This document shows positions 10,876 to 20,272 of a DNA stretch of 64,000 nucleotides, piece after piece. Within the stretch, counting starts at the first letter, position 1, and each line of letters opens with the position of its first letter. Position numbers and translations under genes: made by a program. Source of the DNA: Steromphala cineraria (Eukaryota; Mollusca; Gastropoda; Trochida; Trochidae); assembly GCA_916613615.1 (NCBI GenBank), contig OU744730.1:310001-374000 (forward strand). The letters run 5' to 3'. The notes under the pieces were generated by a model, which saw nothing but the letters and a program-made list of their open reading frames with translations, did not search any database and was not told where the DNA came from.

Positions 10876-11560
10876 TCCGTTGAGGTCGGGAACGGCCTTG
10901 AACCCGACCTTGCATTGACCCAGGATCACCACATCCCTCCCCGTTTTATAAGCCCCCCCCTTGGGATAGGGACTTATCGGCCACTAATCGGGGTAGGTTC
11001 TTGCAAAGTCTTAATCTTGATGGAGGTTAGTCCATTGATCAGACTTCCAGCACCATCTTGATGAGGGAGAGACTCGCTGTCCCATCTATTTCTGGCAATC
11101 TGTCTGCCCAAACTCTAAGGCACACAGCAATACAACTAAAGTCATTTTGACGAGTAAGTCCTTCACTTGTTGAGGAGCTGTCTTTTCCCCGACGGCTTCC
11201 TTCGGGAACTAAACTTAACTGAAGATTAATCTGACCATATTCGCCACAGTCCTTCCTAACACGACTTGCCCGGGTCCCAGGGGTGGGAAACCCAGCTCCA
11301 ATAGCAGTCATACAACTGCCTCCTCTGAGACATTGCCTTGTTTCTCCACGGGGACACTGCCTTTCCTCCCTTGTGGATTTTCTTTGTGACCTCTTCTTCC
11401 CTCTCCTCAAGGAAGTCCTTTATGGTCTGTTCTGCCCCGTTTTTGTACATGGGCTCGTGGCCTGGAAGAGCATCTGTCCCTCTGTTTGTACCGTCCGGTG
11501 GCCACGGTGGTAGACCCATGTGCGTCAACTGTGACGCTACAGGGGGAGAACTATGGATCT

Positions 11561-13211
11561 CTAGTTTCCCCCCTTCCCGTTTAACTTGGGACCTTCTGTT
11601 TTAAGGTGCCCGACTTCTCCGCACTGGGCACAGTTTACGCTAGGTACCGGGGACTTCGCCTGCAGGAGAGACTTCACATCCTTGGTGAGGACTGTCAGTA
11701 TGGAGCGTATTTCCGACATATCATCCTGGAGTCGGGATGTAGTAGACTTCACTTCCTGCAATTCGGCCACTGTGTTCTTGGCTTCTTCCCTCAAACGGGA
11801 CACCTCTCGTTCCAATTCTGACACGTCCGCCGACATGTCTGGGGGTCCAGAGCTTCGACCGTCCTTACTGACCATCGGAACTTGTGCTTCCCCGTCCTTT
11901 GCCGAGGTTAGTCGACGGCAATCACGACGACTACGGGGAGTTGACTCGTCTGGCTGCAGGCAATGTCGGATTGAATCCAATGCTGCTTCAAGGGACACCG
12001 GCTTCAGATTATAAACAAGGGTTCCTGCGTCCCGGTTGTTGCACCCCATACAGAAACGGGTGATTGCCTCTTGTTCCACGAAAGCATCCGGCAAACCTGG
12101 ATATGCTACTGAAGAGGTAGCCACAACTCTCCTCCGGCAATTGGACCATCTGTTGAAAACGTATCCGGGCCGTAGACGGCGGTTCTGTTGAGTTGAATCT
12201 CTTGCTTAGCTTCACCCTCATTTCTTCATATGTGATATCCGGGTTGCGCTCCTGGCAAAGCGTGAAGAAGTTGCTTGCCTCATCCTTCAGAAAGAAACAC
12301 AACTGGTTAAATTTGTCCTCTTCGGACCATCCCTCTATGGAGGCCAGGCGGCCGAACTTTAGGTCAAAGGCTGGCCACGGACTTCTCCCATCGAAAAACA
12401 TCTGGGCTGTGCACGCGTTATTACCCCGACGCTGTCCTCTAGGACGCCGCAATATCTCTGATTCTGAGTCGTCCTCCTCGGACTCGGTACGATAATGGTG
12501 CTTCGAGCGAGTTCGAGGCCTCTGTGTCCGACGGCCGTCAGACGGCTCCCGCCCACTATGTGCGGCGTTGAATCCCTCTTCCTGATCCTGACGTTCCAGT
12601 ATCAGTTGCGCGGTTCTGCGCTGGTTACGCTCCTCCGTCATCTCGGAAATGTTGCTATACATATCCGAGCCATGTTGAGTGCGGGGGCTCCCTCTTGCCG
12701 CTAGGGACGCGCCGCTTCCTGTGAACGGCAGCGTGATAGGTTCCTGCTTCACTTGACCTCTGTTGTCCGAGACCAGGGACTGCAACATGCTCTTTAGTTC
12801 CGATAATTCCTGTCTAACCACCGGGGGCAGCCCCGGGGCTCTCATCTCCGTTTCTTGGTGCGGAACACTCCAGTTTGGCGGCGGAGTATTAAAAGTTGGA
12901 GGTTGAAGCTGGTATCCTGACATGTAAGGGCTACACGGCCCCCATGGTGACTGGTGAGGCGGGCCGTACGGCATCCCCATCCCCTGATCTCTGGTGCGGG
13001 ACAAAGCTTCTTTAATCGCGCTTGAAACCAGTTTGTCCAAGTCTTTCCTACCTTCAGCCATCGTCGGAGACAGTGGTACTTTGTTCTTGACTGCCACCCG
13101 GTTGTTCGCTTTGACTTGTTTGGGTGAGAGTCGCACGGGTTGGATGTCTCCCCCTGGTGGTGTTCGCACTCCTTCCTCCTCTTCACTGACTGGGCTCTTA
13201 TCTGACTCCAT
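11561..13211 (-). pseudogene. gag: Gag polyprotein of the LTR element (frameshifted)
   Basis: Structural protein that would package the element's RNA. It starts at the ATG at 13211 (two codons inside the longest frame). The first ~230 residues are low-complexity, proline- and charge-rich. A retrotransposon gag domain follows, with FFDGRSPWPAFDLKFG, then FFLKDEASNFF and RFQQMVQL. A frame slip near 12130 moves to a second frame holding a coiled-coil-like stretch (ELEREVSRLREEA) and a zinc-knuckle remnant CAQCGEVGH in which the last cysteine of C-x2-C-x4-H-x4-C is replaced by glycine. Shorter frames at 11256-11528 lie downstream but show no pol motifs. With the slip and lost cysteine, this copy is unlikely to work. 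Confidence 0.7.
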
Positions 13212-14158
13212 ATTCAATATTCAACAAGTTCAAGCACACCCGGAAACACACTAATGTGTAAATATTCGAAACCCACAACTCTTATAATTGTGCACTTACT
13301 CACTTGTCAAAATCCATGAGCACTGTCCAAAAATGTCATTGAATGCACGATAATTCACCAAGTGTATAATTAATGCATGGGAAAATCATATCCCTGCCCT
13401 ATGATGTACAAGCGTGAACACTGCACCACAGTGACATCCACTGCACCAGCACTTACAGTAAACTACACTCCGTGAAGGAACACTTCCGCCAAAATTATAA
13501 AATATCCACAGGAACAGTATTCACTGCATCCGAAATATAAGAAACACAAAATCAATCAATAAATGCACAACTTAATCACAGCAGGGGATAATTCTGACCC
13601 CGCTATCTTGACTTGTATACAAGTGTGAACACTGCACCACAGTGACACACACTACCTATGCAATTGCACTACGTGTCGAAAAAGGTACACCCTAAATCGA
13701 TAAAAATCCACGGGAAACTACTCCCGTGGCAGGCGGATGATTGATAAATCAATGCCAAGTCTTTCAATCCCGAAATCCACCAGAAAACCGCGTGGAAAAG
13801 GGTCAAACACTGTACACTACAGATATTCACAGAATGTCAACAGTTGGGACGGATGTTGATAGATTGAACTTCCTGCACATGCGCAGATCCTCACTTCCCA
13901 CTTGACAGTTTTCACATCCAAAGAATCGCATAAAATCCAACATGAAAATATCACATACACATTATAATCAATCAAAGCACATGAAATACACAATCAGACA
14001 TGAATAAATCTTCTTAGAAACGAAATCCCATTCGCCAAGCTTGCACCCACAAATCCCTCCGTGAAATTTCACAGGCAAGACCTTTGATGTGGGTACCTCG
14101 TGCTTTCCGAATGGCGGGAAATTTCGATGGCAATGATAAAATTCCACAAGCAGATCCT
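13212..14158. other. Untranslated leader of the LTR element
   Basis: Between the primer-binding site and the gag start. It contains two related segments around 13405 and 13615 (gtgaacactgcaccacagtg in both), an internal partial duplication about 210 bp apart. No coding frame. Confidence 0.5.
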
Positions 14159-14175
14159 GTTAAGTCACAGCGCCA
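14159..14175 (-). promoter_or_regulatory. Candidate primer-binding site
   Basis: On the coding strand the base right after the 5' LTR region reads TGGCGCTGTGACTTAAC. PBS sequences normally begin TGG, complementary to the tRNA CCA end. The tRNA was not identified. Confidence 0.45.
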
Positions 14176-14176
14176 C

Positions 14177-14345
14177 AGTAGTGAACCTGCAAACAGTCTC
14201 TAGCTTACAGATACACTATATTGAGAGTTCACAGGGTTCAGGGGGAAATGTCACCCCTAAACGCAGCCTGGCAAGCAGGACGGAGAAACTTGACGTCTAC
14301 TTACGCTGATGGCTGCTGGCAAACTCTCGGCGATTCACGGGATCA
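14177..14345 (-). repeat. 5' LTR (coding sense)
   Basis: Starts tgatcccgtg on the minus strand. Partner of 10707-10875. Confidence 0.8.
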
Positions 14346-17322
14346 AAATTAGTAAAAAATTAGTCAAATAGAATGCGTTCAATTGTCATCCCCTTAAAAG
14401 TCCAAGTAACAAAATCGCACCATTTCCTATTGGTGATTCCCATTTGCCCTTGCACTTGGTAATAGTACAGATGTGAGTTCTTCAATGATGTGGTTCCATC
14501 AGAGTTAATGTCACAATAGAAGTTGCTGTGATGTGACTTTGCTGCTTCCACAGGTTGAATGTGTCTGTAGTTGAAGGGGCACTTGATCTCCACCAGTCCT
14601 TCACTGTCACTGTGCGCACAGGAACACAGCCCGTCTGGGCTCGCACCGAGGTGGGGGTACTTAGCGTTGACACAAAGACCACTGTCAACAACTTTAAAGG
14701 GTGGATGTTGTTCCTTCATCTTCATCAGATAGTTGTCTCTTGCGATGGACTCGTACCTTAAGCCGTGTTGAGTAGCCTCCCCTTGGAAAGGAACACTGTA
14801 CTGAAGAATGACCTTCAGCAAGTTATCTCGAGTTGTAGAGGGCTTTCTTCTGACAATTGTTCCAAATTTTGATGCCGTCAGGCGACCATTGTGGGCTGTC
14901 ATCCATGCATCGTTCAAACCTTGACCCGAGTGCAGTCAAAAATCTTGACACATTCATCTTGTGTATGAGAAAGAGATTTGAAATATGATGCAAACTTGTT
15001 CACACACACAGAACTCCTCAAATCAACTGAATCATGAAAACATATGTCAATATGATGAAGGGCTGGGAGATCTAAGACATGATATTCTGAAAGAGCAGGT
15101 TTTGCATTAGTAAAGTTCTTCAGCCATGCAGCTTTGGGACACTGAGCTGCAAGCTTTATCCTGAAAGCCTGTACCTTTTGACTTGACTGAACTGGTGGTT
15201 TGTTTGCAGATGTGGTAGGTCTTGATGTTGAGCTGAATGACAATCCAGCTACATGCTTTGGTGGTTGGTGCAAGCTTCCCATCATTGCGTTGTTTTGTGT
15301 TGTCAACCAGTGCAAACAACAAAGCTGCTACATGATTACAGGACTGTCCATGACTGAAAATACAACAAATACATATCTTAGTTTAAAATCTTATTGCAGA
15401 AAAGTAAATTTAATTTTTTCTATTTTTCTGAATAAAAATTAGATGTCAAATAGTAACACCACCCTCCAAAGGCCTTACAAAGACTATTATTGTGAATCAG
15501 GCATAAGGAACAAATATTTTGTATAAAGGGCTTTGTTCAGGCTTATCAGTTATTTTCATTAAATTTTGTTTATCCTTTGTGAAAATGGAACCTGAGTTTC
15601 CCATTCCCCTGTTCAATAGGGGTGGGTATTGCAGGAAATTTTCATATTGCGATATACTGCGATATGCACACTAGTATTGCGATACGCATTGCAATATATT
15701 GCATAAATGTTTTTTGGCACAGAAACTTGCCAAAAACTCACCTTATGAGTTAACTTTTGATTCTTAAATGATGAAAAAAACATAAAAAATTTAAATTCTT
15801 GTTAATTTTTTAATAAAACCATGAAAAAGGAACAGATTTCAAGACTTGTCATTAAATAAAACCTGGAAATGAAATAGTTTTTCACCGGAAAAACTCTCTC
15901 GTGTTGTCTGTTGAAGCCATGTTGAAACAAACGCATGACTTCCGTTGTGAAAAACGAAAAAATACACGAAGATTTCCGAGTGTAACAAACTTTTCCGAAT
16001 GCTTATAAAAAAACGGTTTTCAACAAGCGTATTGCAATACGTACCGATCTCATGTTTGAACTGGTTAATACCGGTAAACCGGTTATATTGCGCACCCCTA
16101 CTGTTCAAGTAACTAAATATTTATCAATCTTGACAATTCGGATAGAAAATCAGCAGTAACTGTAAGCCATACCACTTTGACAGTTAAATGAATTTTTAAA
16201 AGGCAATTTATTAATTTTAAGTGTTTTTCATTTTGGTGAGTCAAATGTAATTCTGGGTAAGTCATTTACCTGGGACTAATGCACCTTAAACCCTTGTAGT
16301 CCTTAAATAAAGTCACTCTTGGCATTTATTGTTTTAACACATACAGATTTTGAAAAACAATCAAATCATATAAATCAAATTTCACACATATTTTATGACA
16401 TCACTGAATTGTTAAATTGACTTTCAAATATGGACTTACCATAATGAAAATGAAACGGTAATGGTTGAGTTCATGAGAATGTATTTCCACTACAAAATTT
16501 GCTAGAAAAATCACACCTGAAAAATTTTCAATTATAAAGAGAATTGTCATCTTGATCATTCGATTTTGATAGCTAATTAAATAATAAAATAATATGATTT
16601 CAAGTGTGCTCACTCCTTCACCCCTTCACCTTCATAAATTAATGGAACTTCCCAACTACTGACCTCGTCATGCTAAGATATAACCTGTCGATATTACTGA
16701 AAAAAATTAAACCAGGTTTCAATTATTTGAAATGCATAATGAAAATAAGCTTACCCAGCAACACAATCGCAAAATGCAGAGTGGACCATAGACGAAAACT
16801 TCGACAGGCAAACCCAGATGTCATATTCCTTCTTCTTACCAGGGAAAGAGGGTAGGCATTTACATCTCACAAAACAGTGGCTCGACTCCTCCTTGATTGC
16901 ATGATATTGTAGAGTTGAAACGTGGCCATCTTCGTAGAAAACGCTTGCTTTTGTGAGTTCTTTTTTAGCTGAAACGATCTGTTTGTCGAAGGTTTTTCTA
17001 CTCAAAAATTGTAAAGTTCCTTGTCCGTGAAATGTGGAAACACTGATGCATCGGAGTTCCATCCAGTCGAAAGCGACGAAGGATCAGGCAATGGAGTGAT
17101 TAGCATAGAACTCGAGTCCGGGTTTCCAGTTTCACAAACAGTTTCATGGCTGACAGATTCTTGCGAATATCCCATGTTGTGCGCACATTTCACACATTGA
17201 ATAAGTTGCGACTTGTTCCCGGATGATGGCAAATTAACTTTCTTAAGGAATTCTTGAAGCTGAGCCTTCGTTATTTTCAGTTCGTTGTCATTCAACCACA
17301 TCTGAACGTCATTTCCCGCCAT
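14346..17322 (-). pseudogene. SAP-SWIM-YqaJ nuclease-like protein, copy 1 (broken)
   Basis: Accessory gene of the transposon. Exon 1 (17322-16755) starts at MAGNDVQMW, carries a SAP-like helix-turn-helix (LKITKAQLQEFLKKV, then SQLIQCV) and the first half of a SWIM zinc finger (CDC), and ends at donor gtaagc. After an intron containing a hAT MITE, exon 2 (from 15353) supplies the second half (CNHVAALL). The C-terminal YqaJ domain has RLTASKFG, LGASPDGL and LVEIKCP, the acidic and lysine residues expected for a lambda-exonuclease/RecE-like metal site, then VQGQMGIT. Faults: a one-base slip in a T run near 17003, frame changes in exon 2 (near 15110 and 14910), a stop after RILFD, and loss of about 30 C-terminal residues at the LTR element insertion. 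Role in transposition is inference. Confidence 0.75.
15617..16100. mobile_element. hAT-type MITE with perfect 8-bp target duplication
   Basis: Ends taggggtg and caccccta, flanked on both sides by ctgttcaa (15609-15616 and 16101-16108). An 8-bp duplication and a CAGGGGTG-like end are hallmarks of hAT elements. The 484-bp body repeats ttgcgata/gcgatatact phrases and codes for nothing. It lies in the intron of the copy 1 SAP-SWIM-YqaJ gene. Confidence 0.85.
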
Positions 17323-17382
17323 GTTGAAACTGATGTGACGCACCGGAAGTTCATGACGTTAAGGGAAGATAACTCAAGGGAA

Positions 17383-17410
17383 GATAACTCTGACTTACTG
17401 GAAGAGGCTA
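17383..17410 (-). repeat. Right terminal inverted repeat, copy 1
   Basis: Reads gataactctgac..gaagaggcta on +, the inverted match of 6042-6069. A second gataactcaaggg unit just inside (17368-17380) duplicates the inner part of the end. The sequence caccggaagt (17341-17350) is mirrored as acttccggtg near 6136, so sub-terminal repeats are also inverted. Confidence 0.75.
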
Positions 17411-17530
17411 TATACTTAATTTTAGAATTCCTGATCCTGTTGCACCTACAAAGTGGGGAACCACATTGCGAATAAAATTAAATATGAAGCCTCATGAGCT
17501 ACAGAGCCAATGGCACTATTTTGAAAATTT
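17411..17530 (+). repeat. 3' end of the TTTAGCTCAT repeat split by copy 1
   Basis: Contains cctcatgagctacagagcc aatgg at 17482-17507, the standard 3' end of the family (compare 62773-62800). The 5' half is at 5703-6041. Confidence 0.55.
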
Positions 17531-19036
17531 ATAGGACAACAATGTTAATAGTTTACAGACATGTCCCATTTTCAATTTGGTACTTGATGACATGTGCAGA
17601 TGCTTTCTTATAGGTCTTATAAGCTTGATATAGCAATAATTGAGCCATTTCTTTCAATTTAAACATGACTCAATTTCAATTGAACTTTTATAGAAATAAG
17701 TCTCAAATCTTTCTTTCTTAAAATGGTTAATTTGTTTAATTACTGTTATAGGCAAAATATCCAGTATTTTCATCCCCACTAAACTTCTACTTTCTGTGAT
17801 CAACTTATCAACTTTTGTAGTAAAACAATGTGCCTACTAATTGTGAGGGACTTGCTTTAACTGTTTGGACTAACAAGAAAGTCCCATGACTCATCATATT
17901 TGTAGATTTGTCACTCCATCCCATGCCAAAAGCCAATATTTGTCTCAGCATATAAGTTCAAAGTAGGATAATAACCAACAAGACACATTTTGATTTCCAT
18001 GATTAATTGCAAATAATATTTAATATGTGCTGTAATTGTAATCAATTAATTTGTAAATTGTTAAATTTTCACTTTCTACTATAAGAGCCCTTAATTACTT
18101 GTCTATGGGAAAACATTCATATGAATTGTTCATACACTTTTTGATTATTCTAAATCTGTGACCAGATTTTGAGGAATAATTGCTCAATATCAACTTTAAT
18201 TATAAATAATAATTATAACAAAATAATATCAATTATAATGACCGATATTTTGATTAAATAAAACAATTTCTTTAATTTCAGATTGACATGAAAGACAAGG
18301 TCAGGATGATATAATTGGGGAATTTGTTAACTGCTTAAGGAAATAAGTCACGAGGCTTTATTTTTTTCTGTAAAGTTTTCATTTTGTTCCCATAATATTA
18401 CACTGAATTTTGTGACAGTTAAGAATAGATCTCCATTTAGATGTTGGAAAAATTTATGTGCAAACTAAAAACTGATAGATCTAACTACTTAGAACTCTAA
18501 ACCCGTTCCCAGGCCTCCATTTTGGGTCATTATAAAGTTACTAAATCTACAAATTTATAAGGGGGGTGAAGATTTACCAAGATACAAGATAGGAGTTCTG
18601 TAAAGCCCATTGACACCAAAATGGAACTTTAAAACCATGGCTTTCAGGCATGATAGGATAAAATTGACCTTGGGTAAATAAATTGGACCCTACTCGGTTG
18701 ACAATGCTTGAACTTCAAAATCACTGAAGGATAAGATATCATCTAATCAGCGAAACACCAACCTTTGAGTCAAAGCCTTGAGCCTGTATGACACCCGTAT
18801 GAGCCGCTCCAAACTGCTGGTGATGTGGTCTCATATTGTCTCTTCCTTATTCCACTTTCAGAGTTCACTCTCCATTCATTGCTTGACACAATTTTAGATT
18901 GCCTGCAGACAATGTAAATACTTATGTTTTGGACAGAGTGATTTCTTAGATTTACATACAGATCTACATGTTCTCCTTTTTTTCAAAGTCATATCGTGGG
19001 ACACTCTGTCACGTTTCCGGGTATTTTTAGGTCAAG
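17531..19036. other. AT-rich DNA, no gene seen
   Basis: No coding frame, no clear repeat border or conserved motif that I could support. Confidence 0.5.
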
Positions 19037-19126
19037 AGGCTCTACCTGCAACCCCACTGGATAGCAGGTAGAGAGCGGCTATTGTTAAAACAGGGTGGCA
19101 AAGCGCATACAGTACTGTATGCGCTG
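19037..19126. repeat. Small hairpin and a 22-bp perfect palindrome
   Basis: ctctacctgc (19040-19049) pairs with gcaggtagag (19064-19073). A 22-bp exact palindrome occupies 19103-19124, with half-site gcgcatacagt. Either could be a protein-binding dyad or the footprint of a small repeat. Confidence 0.4.
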
Positions 19127-19259
19127 TTTTTGCTATGTTGCGTTACTTTCCCATATGGCAAAAATGTTCTAAGTATGCTTGATCGATTGGATTCAATGGA
19201 ATCCATTGCAAGAATTGTTTTCACCTATTTTCAATCTCGATAACAATTGCTCTTTTTCT

Positions 19260-19440
19260 TTTAACCGCCCGCGAAATCTGCAAGCATCCGGCCGACTGAA
19301 ACATCAACATACGCCGCCATCTTGTAAGTAGCAAGTGTACTTGTCGACCAATCAAATTGCGTCAACTGATCTAAAAATAGATACAGCGTGGCGCTAATTT
19401 ATGCATAGTAACCTTGCGTACTGACGTTCAAAGACGACGC
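19260..19440. promoter_or_regulatory. Candidate promoter with CCAAT box and YY1-like site
   Basis: A GC-rich island in AT-rich DNA holds ccaatcaaat (19349-19358) and gccgccatcttg (19313-19324), a match to the YY1/initiator motif. On the minus strand an ATGGCGGCG in good context opens a 19-codon frame; on the plus strand cttgtaagta (19321-19330) resembles a splice donor. So a first exon in either direction is possible. It could drive the + gene whose first recognised exon starts at 23298, or belong to an unrelated decayed gene. Confidence 0.3.
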
Positions 19441-19685
19441 GACGAAAAAAAAAGCCTGCGCGACATCTAACATGATTGCTTCTTATGAAACAATTGAGAC
19501 GGATGAAAGAAATTAAAAATAAACTTTATTGACCATTGTTCATTTATTTTTCTCATGAATATTTTCCAGTCAATGTACATTTTGTAAATTCAATCTAATT
19601 TTAACAGCAAGATAAGAAATCGCGTCTCCAGTTTCTGAACTCTGTAAATATGCCGACTTGGTTTTTCGAGACGGTTTTAAAAAAA

Positions 19686-20272
19686 ACTAGATGTGTTTGT
19701 GAAACACGAATGCCCCCGGATGCATCCTGTTCGCTGTGTCAAGGTCACGGTCACAAGGTCAAATGTCATGGTGTCATCTGAAAGGTCTCATCACAAGGGA
19801 TCTATATGTCAAGTATAAAAGAGCTATAGCTCTGACCAATCAAAAGTTATGACCAAGGTTAAAGTTTTTGTGGACAAACGGACAGACGGACGGACGGACG
19901 GAAAAGGTCAAATATCATGGTGTCATCTGAAAGGTCTCATCACAAGGGATACACATGTCAAGTATCAAAGACCTAGCACTGACAGTATAGAAACTATTGC
20001 CAAGGTTAAAGTTTTCGGAAAAGGCTCGCTGTGTCAAGGTCAAGGTCACAAGGTCAAATGTCATGGTGTCATCTGAAAGGTCTCATCACAAGGGATCCAT
20101 ATGTCAAGTATCAAAGACCTAGCTCTGACCAATCAAAAGTTATGACCAAGGTTAAAGTTTTTGTGGACAAACGGACAGACGGACAGACAGACGGACAGAC
20201 GGACGGACAGACAGACGGACAGACGGAGAGGTGAAAAACAATATACCCCCGGAATCTCCGATTCGGGGGCAT
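19686..20272 (+). mobile_element. Rolling-circle-like element, two cores, long GACA/ACGG tract
   Basis: Starts ctagatgtgtttgtgaaac, ends gattcgggggcat. Two cores with 'tatgtcaagtatcaaagacc' are each capped by tetranucleotide tracts, the second extending from 20172 to 20226. Terminal hairpin at 20247-20270. It is nearly the same structure as 9371-9931. Confidence 0.7.

Larger units (their letters stand above)
10707..14345 (-). mobile_element. Gag-only LTR retrotransposon (non-autonomous, Ty3-like)
   Basis: Two direct repeats of 169 bp (10707-10875 and 14177-14345) differ at one internal base plus the outermost bases, and read TG...CA in the coding sense (minus strand). A gag-like gene is the only coding region; there is no protease, reverse transcriptase or integrase. 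A primer-binding site candidate abuts the 5' LTR. The element is richer in G+C than its surroundings. A short possible target duplication (aatt) is ambiguous. The near-identical LTRs point to a recent insertion into the YqaJ gene of copy 1, just after its last recognisable residues. Confidence 0.75.
6042..17410. mobile_element. Two-gene DNA transposon, copy 1 (THAP-DDE transposase + SAP-SWIM-YqaJ), ISL2EU-like
   Basis: The ends are imperfect inverted repeats (6042-6069 and 17383-17410) starting TAGCCTCTTC and reaching agagttatc, flanked on both sides by TA, a possible 2-bp target duplication. Inside, a THAP + DDE_4-type transposase gene runs rightward from 6195 and a SAP-SWIM-YqaJ gene runs leftward from 17322, so they converge. 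Removing the four nested insertions (8844-9026, 9371-9931, 10707-14345, 15617-16100) leaves about 6.5 kb, close to the 5.9 kb of copy 2 at 35762-41691. Both genes are broken, so the copy is dead. Assignment to ISL2EU rests on memory of that superfamily's transposase plus YqaJ pairing. Confidence 0.75.

Noticed and set aside
10707..14345. Old virus-derived (endogenous retrovirus) copy
   Set aside because: There is no envelope or pol, LTRs are only 169 bp, and the gag resembles Ty3-type retrotransposons.
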